From Planctomycetales bacterium (lineage in GTDB: Bacteria; Planctomycetota; Planctomycetia; Isosphaerales; Isosphaeraceae), in assembly GCA_027452145.1 (NCBI GenBank), contig DAIDHB010000061.1:1-32554 (forward strand): a DNA stretch of 32,554 nucleotides, given 5' to 3'. Numbering within the stretch: position 1 is the first letter of the stretch; the number at the start of each line of letters is the position of its first letter. A program made the position numbers and the translations under genes. Below the pieces are notes generated by a model. It was not told the DNA's origin, searched no databases, and was given only the letters and a program-made list of their open reading frames with translations. Shown piece after piece: positions 16,801 to 24,282 of the stretch.

Positions 16801-17752
16801 GCCGTCCGAGCCGCGCGGACTGGCGTTCCGCCCCGACGGCCGAACCCTGGCAGTGGTCTGCGCCGACTATCGCGTCGTGCTCATCCGGCCCCAGAGCGGG
16901 GACGTGATCCACGAACTGGACCCCGGAATCCGGACGAAGCCCCACAACGCCAACCTCTGGACATCCAATGGCGAGGCTCGATTCAGCCCCGACGGCCACT
17001 TCCTGGTGACCTGGGAACGCGTGCCGACCCTGCACGTGTGGGATCCGGACAGCGGCCGGCTCCTCCGCACTCTAAAGCACACCGAACGCATCGAGAACAT
17101 CGCCTTCAATCCGGCGGCGCCCCACATCCTGGCCACCGGCGGCCGGGACAGCACGGTCAGCGTCTGGGACCTCGACCGGGATCAACTCCTGGCCCGGCTT
17201 CCGCAGCCCCGATGGACGCAGACGCTTGCCTTTTCCCCCGATGGCTCCGAGCTGATCAGCGGCTGTTCGGACGGCTTGATACGATCGTGGAACTGGCGGA
17301 CCGGGGCGATGAATCGGGGAGTGTCGCACGATCTCTCGCTGATCAAGTTCGAGTTCACCGCGGACCGCCGGATACTCGTCGCGCTCGGTGGATTCTCCCT
17401 GGAAGTGACGGATTGGCCGCGCGGCACACCGCTCGGCCCGAGATGGAGACTCGGCGATGACATTCACTGGGGCGTCGCCATCCCGGCCGGAGACCGCCGG
17501 GCGATCGTCGGCGGGTTCTCCGGCACGATGACGGGATTCGACTTGGAGAAGATGGTGACACCGACAACGGGGACCTCCGATGAGCTGACCCGCCTGGCCG
17601 AGCTCGCGGCCGGCCGACGGATCATGAGCCGGGGCATCGTCGTCCCGATCAGCAGCACCGAATGGACGGAACGTTGGGAGCACCTCCGACGCCCCCAGTA
17701 TCCTCCCGCGCCGACGCCGGCCGCCACGACTGCGGATGATACGCGTCCATGA
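13829..17752 (+). CDS. Transmembrane Ser/Thr protein kinase with WD40 propeller domain
   Basis: A 1307-residue eukaryotic-like kinase. The N-terminal 117 residues are a planctomycete-type leader region. The Hanks kinase domain spans about 118-380, with G-R-G-G-M-G-V-V-Y, Lys147 (A-L-K), H238-R-D-L-K-P-A-N catalytic loop, D258-F-G and G-T-P-S-Y-M-A-P-E-Q, so all catalytic residues are present. A single transmembrane helix lies at about 405-427. About eleven WD40-like repeats follow from near residue 530 to the end (F-S-P-D-G and V-W-D patterns), enough for one or two beta-propellers, probably extracytoplasmic. The GTG start overlaps the sigma factor stop by four bases; an upstream in-frame extension lies inside the sigma gene and is rejected. 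Input signal and targets are unknown. Confidence 0.93.
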   Translation: MSIEEDLPRRRRRIPLEDRSTVDDLLRRWLSARDRDPSLTIEDLCRHDPAESAEMRERLRAVASMMAFLGVDAEELPAEAHSTDDDGSDRPPPTMMMEEDGEGAGRAGPPSELRIPGYEVLGELGRGGMGVVYRARQRSLDRVVALKMILAASHASPTAIARFLHEARIIAQLAHPHIVQVFDYGSHEGKPYFSLEYLEGGTLADALRGEPQAPARAAQMLESLAGAVQAAHERGIVHRDLKPANVLLAADGTPRITDFGVAKRSDSVMTATGDILGTPSYMAPEQAGGKAEQVGPAADIYALGAILYEMLTGRPPFRGASAWETIQLVVHSDSVAPRELQPTVPRDLETICLKCLEKEPARRYATAEDLAVDLRRFRSGEPILARPVGPLERSARWCRRNKTVAASLAAVALSLLAALAVSTVAGFRAEHARQAAAQQAISEGQAKREAVEARRDVQRQLIDLSTESGLAAARDGDHALALLWFARTAGLSGGYPEREELSRTRYANWLRHVWTPEGKTEVPGFRRGQDRFRQLAFSPDGKYVLALAGAGGCLVWDRPGGRLVPLPASAAGATAAAWEPRTGMLAVGGREGSIRLLAPPAFTPVEELSAEGDVAVLAFSRDARRLAWGGSKGARVWDRQARRYSTPPLAHGGSVVTLSFSEDGAMLATSARDQKARVFRADSDRPDPVFPPVPHVPADYGINHGGPERVAPRFAARDQAILTVERIGALYNLRWRSAATGEILMTNGTQPGHDFLGAFEVSPNGERVAAAWKDGVYRIWDASSRTLLASVPIGALDWCEDLVFSSDSRVLITCGHDMKAQAWSVDDQHNLNLIPSSPPIWHSTQAVRVALSRDRAHLAVALWDGTICLWRAPEGPPIAYRFEAGGPTWPALSPDRRLVLPRGTSFRGGTLREIRVHDATTGEVAGPKLEPGGIVVDAAFSPNGDQVAIAALTSQTPAERDRRIFLTGGEAGNVQLWDWKAGRRLVGPVPMPSEPRGLAFRPDGRTLAVVCADYRVVLIRPQSGDVIHELDPGIRTKPHNANLWTSNGEARFSPDGHFLVTWERVPTLHVWDPDSGRLLRTLKHTERIENIAFNPAAPHILATGGRDSTVSVWDLDRDQLLARLPQPRWTQTLAFSPDGSELISGCSDGLIRSWNWRTGAMNRGVSHDLSLIKFEFTADRRILVALGGFSLEVTDWPRGTPLGPRWRLGDDIHWGVAIPAGDRRAIVGGFSGTMTGFDLEKMVTPTTGTSDELTRLAELAAGRRIMSRGIVVPISSTEWTERWEHLRRPQYPPAPTPAATTADDTRP

Positions 17753-18110
17753 CGGCCGGAAAAACGAAAACCCGCATGTGGGGGCGGCCCGCACAAGGGG
17801 GCCGGACCCTTTGCCCTCGACACGGCCTGCGCCCTGGCTGACGCTGACGGGTCGGACGGGTTTCCGAGACAGAGACTTACGGCGACCGCCGCTCCGACGT
17901 GCCCCGCTTGGAGCCGATCCCGTCTGGCCTGCGGCCCGGAAAAAATCCGGCCGGCCGTGCCCTCTTCACTCGTCGGCTTACGCTCTCCAATCAGACACTG
18001 CGCAGTGCCCGACCGCTGCCGAGAGGAGACTCGGCGGAGTCCGCTGATTCCGGATCCTAGTCGCGTCCCGGTGACTGGACCATGTTCGTTTGACCATACG
18101 AGGAATCACC
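17753..18110. other. Gene-free leader region before the PEP-CTERM gene
   Basis: 358 bases with no credible gene. It holds one copy of the roughly 52-bp repeat (17939-17991), a perfect 12-base palindrome CACTGCGCAGTG at 17996-18007, and a hairpin GCCGAG-AGGAGA-CTCGGC at 18018-18035 whose loop exposes an AGGAGA sequence. The palindrome could be an operator; nothing proves it. I saw no clear promoter hexamers. Confidence 0.6.
17939..17991 (+). repeat. Intergenic 52-bp repeat, copy A
   Basis: Starts GAAAAAATCCGGCCGGCC and contains GTGCCCTCTTC and CGGCTTACGCT. It matches copy B at 19288-19339 at 47 of 52 positions plus one inserted T. It lies about 120 bases before the PEP-CTERM start codon. The flanks of the two copies do not match. 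Confidence 0.75.
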
Positions 18111-18716
18111 ATGCCACGTCCTATCTATTGGACTATCGCCGCCCTGATCACATTCGCGTCGACCGCTCGAGGAGGGGCTGTCATCGCATTCTCACAAGCC
18201 GGAAACGACGTCCTCGCGATTGGACAAGGCACACTCGACACGGCCTCGTTGACCGACCAGGGAACAATCAGCGCCCCCGCAGCGGTCAATCCATCCTCCG
18301 GTGGGACACGCATGGGTATCCCCAATCCCACTGGCGACATCTTCGGGCTCCTCCCCTCGGTTACGTACGGCACCGGGTCCTTGACGGCCGCGTCGTCCGC
18401 CACCGGCGACTACTTCGGTATCTACGTGGACGGATCCGGAACGTACCTCGTTGCCCCGACAGGATACTCGTCGGGCAGTCACTTGTCGGGCAGCGCGACA
18501 TGGGACAATACAACAATCAGCGGCCTTGGAATGACACCCGGAACCTACACCTGGAATTGGGGATCAGGAGCCACGGCGGATTCCCTGGAGGTGATCATCC
18601 CCGCCTCAGTCCCCGAGCCCTCCACCGCTGCCTTGGCGGTGATCGGTGCCGGCGTCATCGCTACCTACATTCGGTCCCGCCACCGCCGGGAGCGGCGGCG
18701 GCAGGTCTCCGCCTAG
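18111..18716 (+). CDS. PEP-CTERM sorting-signal protein
   Basis: A 201-residue exported protein. A Sec signal peptide covers about residues 1-22. The middle is a Gly/Ser/Thr-rich beta-type domain without cysteine. The C-terminus is a full PEP-CTERM signal: V-P-E-P-S at 167-171, a hydrophobic helix, and an Arg/His-rich cluster (R-S-R-H-R-R-E-R-R-R). In organisms with exosortase this tag is cleaved and the protein is delivered to the surface or an extracellular matrix. No exosortase gene is in this window. AGGA six bases upstream supports the ATG at 18111 over a TTG at 18090. The specific role is unknown. Confidence 0.88.
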   Translation: MPRPIYWTIAALITFASTARGGAVIAFSQAGNDVLAIGQGTLDTASLTDQGTISAPAAVNPSSGGTRMGIPNPTGDIFGLLPSVTYGTGSLTAASSATGDYFGIYVDGSGTYLVAPTGYSSGSHLSGSATWDNTTISGLGMTPGTYTWNWGSGATADSLEVIIPASVPEPSTAALAVIGAGVIATYIRSRHRRERRRQVSA

Positions 18717-18791
18717 CCAACGCGGATAATAGAGCGCATTGTGATTGCGTGGGGCACGGGCGAAAGCTGGAGCTTCGAGTCGGTCCCGGGA

Positions 18792-19013
18792 GCCCACGAA
18801 GTGGGCGTCAGGGCGTAGCGGGGGGGCGTCAGCCCCCCGGACCGCCAGACGACCCCTCATCTCGCCACCATCGTGTCTCCCACCCGGCCGCGACCCCGCG
18901 TGGCGGGGGTCGCGGCCGGGTGGGTCCGGCGTTAGGAATGGGGTTGTGGCGCGGCGGTCCGACCCGGGGGGCTGACGCCCCCCGGCTACGTTCGATCGCC
19001 CCCTGACGGGGGC
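18792..19013. repeat. Symmetric palindromic element with five hairpins (MITE/REP-like)
   Basis: Five stem-loops lie symmetrically around position 18901: GCCCAC-GAA-GTGGGC (18792-18806); GGGGGGC-GTCA-GCCCCCC (18821-18838); a central stem of about 21 bp with one bulge and a 3-base loop (18879-18924); GGGGGGC-TGAC-GCCCCCC (18966-18983); and GCCCCC-TGAC-GGGGGC (18998-19013). The outer segments 18814-18846 and 18953-18990 are also inverted copies of each other, apart from a five-base insertion in the right arm and a G/C difference near its end. No transposase is present, so it would be a non-autonomous or structural repeat. It may also stop transcription from the PEP-CTERM gene. Confidence 0.85.
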
Positions 19014-19287
19014 TCAGAGCCATGCCGCTACAGGCCCTTAGCTAGCCCGGCCCCTCCGTGTGCCACTCGTCTGCGATCCGCTCTAGGCACGTAGCGCTTT
19101 TGTCGACGGTTGTCAGAGTGGACCGTCTCAACGCCATCCCCGTTTGAGATCCGATCGGTCGAGTCCGGTCGGACCTCCCGCCCCGCTGTCCGGTCCGAAT
19201 CGGGCCCGGCCGCCGCCGGCCGGACCCCGACCGGCATCAGCCGGCCGACCGCCGGCCCGAGACCCGACCGGTCCGGTCCGCCGCCGC

Positions 19288-19339
19288 GAAAAAACCGGCC
19301 GGCCGTGCCCTCTTCGCCCGCCGGCTTACGCTTTCCCAT
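19288..19339 (+). repeat. Intergenic 52-bp repeat, copy B
   Basis: Starts GAAAAAACCGGCCGGCC and contains GTGCCCTCTTC and CGGCTTACGCT; 47 of 52 bases match copy A at 17939-17991. It lies about 195 bases upstream of the chosen start of the calpain-domain gene and about 95 bases upstream of its earliest in-frame start. Confidence 0.75.
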
Positions 19340-19533
19340 TGGGCGATCCGAGTGCGGGGCGATGATGGGGCGTTGAAACGGGAATTCCCGGCGCATCGCG
19401 TCCCGATTCTCCGTGCGGAGATTCCTCGGGCGGGGTGGCATCAATGCCACGCCCGGGGATCCGCGTGCCATCGGTCGCCAGCCATCGATGCCGAACCGCC
19501 GACAGCATCCGACCGGAATGGGGCGCCACAGCA

Positions 19534-22500
19534 ATGCAAATCTTCCAGGCACCGTCTCCCTGCTCACGCGTCCGGACGGGCCGGCTGCGGCCGGGCCTCG
19601 AAGCACTCGAGGTCCGCACGCTGCTCTCGGCGACGACTCCGATCGATGTCACAAACCTCGAATTCTCGGCGGCCTTTGGAGGGGCGATCGCGGATCCGGC
19701 CGCCTCGGGCGGACCGTCCGACGGCCTGGCGGACACGTCCCCCCCGAAGGATGATGAGTCGAGGCCGCCCGCACAACCTCAGCCGGTCTCGGGCGCCTTC
19801 CTCGCCGACGGCGCCGAGCTGGACTCCGGTTACGACAAGGCGATGTCGTTCGACAAGGTCATCCAGGGCGAGTCGGATACCTGTGCCATCACCTCGACGC
19901 TCTCGGCGGTCGCACTCTCGAACTTCGACCTGGCCGACAACATCGAGTTCGTCTCGCAGACCTCGCCGGGCAACGATCTCTACCAGGTCCTGCTCTACAA
20001 GCAAGGCACCGACGGCAACTTCCATCCCATCCTGTTCCAGGAGCCCTTCAACGGAACGATCAACCCATCCGATGCCAGCTCGACTGATTCCCAGGAATTC
20101 TGGCCGACGCTGTTCCAGCGGGCCTTCCTGAGCCTCGAGTCGAGCGTGGGCCAGGACTACCATTCCTCCGTGAACGCCTTCGAGGCCCTGACCGGGGACC
20201 CGGCCAGGTTGATCACGGGCTCGGCGTTCACGGCCATCACGCCGGCCTGGATTCAGCAGCAGATTAACGCCGGCACGCCCATGACGGTCGGCACGATCAA
20301 TCAGGGGAATCCGTACACGCTGGACCCGGCCAACGGCATCATCGGGGATCACGACTACACCGTCGTCGGGATCTCGATCCCGGCCTCGGGCAACCTGAAC
20401 GACGTCGAGCTCACCCTTCGCAATCCCTGGGGCACCGACACGACGCCCTCGTATTACAGCTCCGACGGCAGCACGACCCTCGATCCCCAGCAATGGTCCG
20501 CCTACCAGCGCGGCCTGGACGGTAACAACGACGGGATTATCACCGTCTCCTGGCCGCAGTTCCAGGAGTATTACAGCTCGCTCAACGTCAGTCAGATCAC
20601 CGGTCCCTCGATCGACCACCCGCAGGACCCGCCGCCCTACTTCAAGAACTCGGCCATCGCACCGATCACGATCCGGCAGGGGCAGACGATCGGCCCCCTC
20701 GACCTCTCGGCGACCGATCCCGACGGCAAGACCCTGTCCTATGTGCTACCCTTCGGCGCCCCCGGCACGGTGACTGCGAAGGGCCAGTATACCTGGACCC
20801 CCTCGGCCGAGTACTCCGGCATCTACTACGTCACCGTCGTGGCGCAGTCGAATCCGCTCTCGAGCGCGTCGGACACCTTCGAGGTCGACGTGCTGCCGGC
20901 CGACGCGACGATCGGTTCGGTCGCGGCCAGCCCGACCTCCATCAGCGCGACCGGGACCGATCGGTTGACCCTGACCGCCGAGAATGTCAACGCCCCGGTC
21001 GGCGCGGTGAATTATGTGGGGTTCTGGCTCGACACGGTCGGGAACGGAGTCTTCGATTCCAGCAAGGACGCCTACCTGGGCGATGCGAACGGCCTGGACG
21101 GCTCCTGGGACTGGCAGGGGTACGTCGGCGGACTGGCCCCGGGCACTTATACCGTCTTCGCCGAGGCGACCGGAAACGACGGGGGCGTCCACTTCAGCAG
21201 CAACGTCGCGACGACCACCATCACGATCAAGCCCGCACCGCCCTACTCGGTCGCCGCGGTCCCGCAGATCGACCAGAAGCAGGTCTCGCCCGACTCGTCC
21301 TACGCGCAGTACCCAATCAAGATCCTGCCGCAGTCGTCCGGCGGCGACCGGATCTTCTGGACGAACGCCCCCGGCGGCCAGTTCACCCAGGTGTATGACG
21401 CGTCGGGCAACGCCGTGGGGGCGCCGCAGGCCCTTTCGGCGGTCGTCCCCGACCATGGTGCCGAGACCTTCGTCGCGATGCCGGGCGGCGCGTTCGACGA
21501 GGTCTACAGCTCGGGCACCGACGTGTACGTGCAGCCGTACAGCGCGGCCGCGGCGGCGGTCGGCAGTCCGTTCGTCGTGGCGACCAACGGCACCGACACC
21601 GGCGACCTGTCCGTCGCGGCGGACGTTCAGGCCGCCGCCGATGCGAACGGCAACCTGCTGATCGCCTACATCACCGGGGCGACCGCCGCCACCGAGGAGA
21701 CGTACGCCGTCGCGGTCTCCAGCAAGGGGAGCGTGCTCCGGGCGCCCTGGTTGGTGAACTCGCAAGGCGCCGATAACGACGTCCTGCCGACCGTCGCCAT
21801 GGATTCGGCGGGGAACGGGATCATCGCCTGGATCGACAAGGGAGCCTCGGCGATCCTCGCCTGCCGGGTCTCGAACGACGGCAAGACGACGGGCCCCGTC
21901 TTCACGGTCTACAGCGACCCGAACTTCACGGCGCGCTCGGTCTCGGCCGGGATCGATGCGAGCGGAGATATCACGCTCACCTACGAGGGGCTGGACGGAA
22001 TCCACGCCCGACGGCTGGGCGGCGACGGCAAGTCCGACAGCGGCGACTTCCTCGTGTTCACCGATGTGAACGGCAATCAGCGCAGTCCTGAAGTCGCGGT
22101 GAACGACCAGGGCTGGGTGGCGATCGTCTGGAACAACTCCAACGACGACGCGATCCATGGTCAGATCTATGACCCGCAGGGCAATGCCCAGGGGTCGCCC
22201 TTCGTCGTGCCGACCAATGTGGACTACCCGGCGTCGCTGCCGCAGGTCGCGTTCGGCGATAACGGCCGCGTCGCCGCCGCCTGGTACCAGTGGGCCCCGG
22301 ATAACTCGGGCTCGATGGTCACCAGCTATCGCCTGTTCCGGGTCGACATGCCTCCGGCGTTTGCCGGCTCGGCCCCGTTGAACGTGACCGTGGGCAGCGC
22401 CGCGGGGACGGTCGTGGGGACCCTGCTCGCGCCGGACCCCGACGGGTCATCGGTCACGTACCAGATCCAGGGGACGACGCCCTTCGCCGTCAACCCGAAT

Positions 22501-24273
22501 ACCGGCCAGATCACCGTCCACGACGCGTCCGCGATCAATTCCACGAGCGTTCCTTCGTTCAGCCTGACCGTGCTGGCCACGGCCGCCGAGGCCGGCACGA
22601 CCATCAGCGCGGCAAGCAACGTCGAGGTCGACCTGGTCGACAACGCCCCGCCCACGCTGGCGCCGATCCCGGACCGGACCCTGGATGAGAACGACACGAT
22701 CGCCGCCCCGCTCAATGGAGCAGACACGGCCGGGCACCCGCTCACTTACGTCGCGATCGCACAGCCGCTCCCGTACTGGCTCGACCAGCAGTATGGCCTG
22801 TACGAGGACGCGAGCGGGTACAACACCAACGCCCGCGGCGGAAGCGAGAAGTACCTGCGAGGAAAGGTGTCGGCCAGCGGCTACAACGACGGCGGCCAGG
22901 CTCCGTGGTATTACCTGTTGCCCGACGGCGAGCTCCACGAACTGAACCCCAGCTCGTCGACGCTATCGGGGGCTCTTGTCGCGACCCTCAGCTCGGGCGT
23001 CTACGCCAACCCGGCGCTCCTGACCGGGGCGGCACCGGGCTCGGTCCCCGTCACGCTGACCGTCTCCGGGCCGAGCCTCCTCATCCAGCCGGCCAGCGGA
23101 TACACCGGCACCTTCGGCGTGGTCGCCATGGTGACGGACGGCCTGGCGGGTGCCAGCCGCGGATTCCAGGTAACGGTCGCGACGCCCACGCTCGCCCCGG
23201 TGCCGGCGCTGACGCTCGCGAATGGCCAGTCCAGCGCCACGGTCGCTCTCCAGGGCGCCGACGCCAGCGGCGCCGCGCTCACCTACTCCGCAACCGCCGA
23301 GGCGCTGCCCTTCTGGCTCGTGCAGACCTACGGCCTGTACGAAGACCCGAGCGGTTACCGCACCAACGAGCGCGGCGGGAACGAGAAATATCTTCGCGGC
23401 AAGGTTTCGGCCAGCGGCTACAACACCGGCGGCCAGGATCCGTGGTATTACCTCCTGCCAAACGGCGACCTGTACGAGCTGGCGCCTCCCTATTCCTCGA
23501 CGCTTTCGGGCTCGCTGGTGGCCAACCTCGGCGCAGCCGTCTATAACAATCCGGCGCTCCTGACAGGCGCGGCGAACGCGGTGGTCCCCGTGTCGCTGAC
23601 GATCGCGAACAACGCCCTCACGGTCGCACCGTCGGCCGGATACGCGGGCAGCTTCGAGGTCATCGCCACGGTCAGCGACGGGGTCGACACCGCCTCACAA
23701 CCGATCCGCGTCGCCGTGGCACAATCGCCGACGCCGACGACCCCCACCCCGACGCCCACCACTCCGACTCCGACTCCCACGACACCGACCCCGACCCCGA
23801 CACCGACACCGAGCCCCACGCCGACCGCGACTCCCTCGACCCCGACACCGACCCCGAGCCCCACGCCGACCGCGACGCGAGCAGTGATCGTCGGCGAGCA
23901 GCCGCTCTTCCAGCGAAAGCTCAACAAGAAGGGCAAGCCCACCGGCAAGGCCGGGCTGACCGGCTTCACGCTCGACTTCGGGGTCGCGCTCGATGCTTCC
24001 GCCACCAACGCCGCCGACTACCAGGTCGACGCCGCCACGACCAGGAAGGTCAAGGGGAAGAAGCTGACCATCCTGCATCCGATCACGAACTTCGCGGTCT
24101 CGTATCTCCCGGCAAGCAACTCGGTCCAGCTCACGCTCGGGTCCAGGCAGGCGTTCCCAACCGGTGGCCAGATCACGATCCTCGGCGGCCTGACGACCGC
24201 CTCGGGCGGCGAGCTGGCCGGGCAGGCGGTCTTCACCATCGCGAAGGGGGGGAAAAGCGTCGCCCTGTCGTGA
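19534..24273 (+). CDS. Large exported multidomain protein with calpain-type cysteine protease domain
   Basis: A protein of 1579 residues. The N-terminus carries the planctomycete motif R-P-G-L-E-A-L-E-V-R-T-L-L-S-A (about 18-32). Residues about 105-350 form a calpain-like (C2) protease domain: Gln111, Cys117 (Q-G-E-S-D-T-C), His273 (G-D-H-D-Y-T-V) and Asn297 (L-R-N-P-W-G). Then come Ig/cadherin-like domains (about 367-450, 453-565), a beta-rich, possibly propeller region (573-940), another cadherin-like domain (948-1037), two copies of a 177-residue repeat (1039-1397), a Thr/Pro-rich linker (1398-1448) and a C-terminal beta domain. Only three cysteines occur in the whole protein. The ATG at 19534 fits the N-termini of sister proteins; GTG 19435 and ATG 19444 are alternatives. 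Its stop lies nine bases from that of the convergent SUMF1-like gene. Confidence 0.88.
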   Translation: MQIFQAPSPCSRVRTGRLRPGLEALEVRTLLSATTPIDVTNLEFSAAFGGAIADPAASGGPSDGLADTSPPKDDESRPPAQPQPVSGAFLADGAELDSGYDKAMSFDKVIQGESDTCAITSTLSAVALSNFDLADNIEFVSQTSPGNDLYQVLLYKQGTDGNFHPILFQEPFNGTINPSDASSTDSQEFWPTLFQRAFLSLESSVGQDYHSSVNAFEALTGDPARLITGSAFTAITPAWIQQQINAGTPMTVGTINQGNPYTLDPANGIIGDHDYTVVGISIPASGNLNDVELTLRNPWGTDTTPSYYSSDGSTTLDPQQWSAYQRGLDGNNDGIITVSWPQFQEYYSSLNVSQITGPSIDHPQDPPPYFKNSAIAPITIRQGQTIGPLDLSATDPDGKTLSYVLPFGAPGTVTAKGQYTWTPSAEYSGIYYVTVVAQSNPLSSASDTFEVDVLPADATIGSVAASPTSISATGTDRLTLTAENVNAPVGAVNYVGFWLDTVGNGVFDSSKDAYLGDANGLDGSWDWQGYVGGLAPGTYTVFAEATGNDGGVHFSSNVATTTITIKPAPPYSVAAVPQIDQKQVSPDSSYAQYPIKILPQSSGGDRIFWTNAPGGQFTQVYDASGNAVGAPQALSAVVPDHGAETFVAMPGGAFDEVYSSGTDVYVQPYSAAAAAVGSPFVVATNGTDTGDLSVAADVQAAADANGNLLIAYITGATAATEETYAVAVSSKGSVLRAPWLVNSQGADNDVLPTVAMDSAGNGIIAWIDKGASAILACRVSNDGKTTGPVFTVYSDPNFTARSVSAGIDASGDITLTYEGLDGIHARRLGGDGKSDSGDFLVFTDVNGNQRSPEVAVNDQGWVAIVWNNSNDDAIHGQIYDPQGNAQGSPFVVPTNVDYPASLPQVAFGDNGRVAAAWYQWAPDNSGSMVTSYRLFRVDMPPAFAGSAPLNVTVGSAAGTVVGTLLAPDPDGSSVTYQIQGTTPFAVNPNTGQITVHDASAINSTSVPSFSLTVLATAAEAGTTISAASNVEVDLVDNAPPTLAPIPDRTLDENDTIAAPLNGADTAGHPLTYVAIAQPLPYWLDQQYGLYEDASGYNTNARGGSEKYLRGKVSASGYNDGGQAPWYYLLPDGELHELNPSSSTLSGALVATLSSGVYANPALLTGAAPGSVPVTLTVSGPSLLIQPASGYTGTFGVVAMVTDGLAGASRGFQVTVATPTLAPVPALTLANGQSSATVALQGADASGAALTYSATAEALPFWLVQTYGLYEDPSGYRTNERGGNEKYLRGKVSASGYNTGGQDPWYYLLPNGDLYELAPPYSSTLSGSLVANLGAAVYNNPALLTGAANAVVPVSLTIANNALTVAPSAGYAGSFEVIATVSDGVDTASQPIRVAVAQSPTPTTPTPTPTTPTPTPTTPTPTPTPTPSPTPTATPSTPTPTPSPTPTATRAVIVGEQPLFQRKLNKKGKPTGKAGLTGFTLDFGVALDASATNAADYQVDAATTRKVKGKKLTILHPITNFAVSYLPASNSVQLTLGSRQAFPTGGQITILGGLTTASGGELAGQAVFTIAKGGKSVALS
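22649..23725 (+). repeat. Tandem duplication of a ~177-residue module inside the calpain-domain protein
   Basis: Two in-frame modules (about 22649-23179 and 23183-23725) share the order L-A-P-x-P, L-T-Y or equivalent, Y-G-L-Y-E-D-x-S-G-Y, E-K-Y-L-R-G-K-V-S-A-S-G-Y-N, P-W-Y-Y-L-L-P, then N-P-A-L-L-T-G-A. The central block is almost identical, so the duplication is recent or under strong constraint. I do not recognise the central block as a named domain. Confidence 0.85.
23726..23878 (+). repeat. Low-complexity Thr/Pro linker coding repeat
   Basis: About 50 codons alternate Thr and Pro with a few Ser and Ala (T-P-T-P-T-T-P type). At the DNA level it is a degenerate CGACNC repeat. Such linkers separate surface domains and are common O-glycosylation sites. 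Length may vary between strains. Confidence 0.85.
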
Positions 24274-24282
24274 AACAAGCCG

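Larger units (their letters stand above)
18717..19533. other. Gene-free region between two exported-protein genes
   Basis: About 817 bases with no credible gene; open frames here are short and compositionally skewed. It contains the symmetric five-hairpin element (18792-19013), a CCGG/GGTCCG-rich low-complexity stretch (about 19155-19290) and the second copy of the 52-bp repeat (19288-19339). An AAGCT-GG-AGCTT hairpin lies at about 18764-18775. Confidence 0.6.

Noticed and set aside
23726..23878. CRISPR-like or minisatellite reading of the CGACNC repeat
   Set aside because: It is an in-frame Thr/Pro codon run inside a clear coding sequence, with no spacer pattern.
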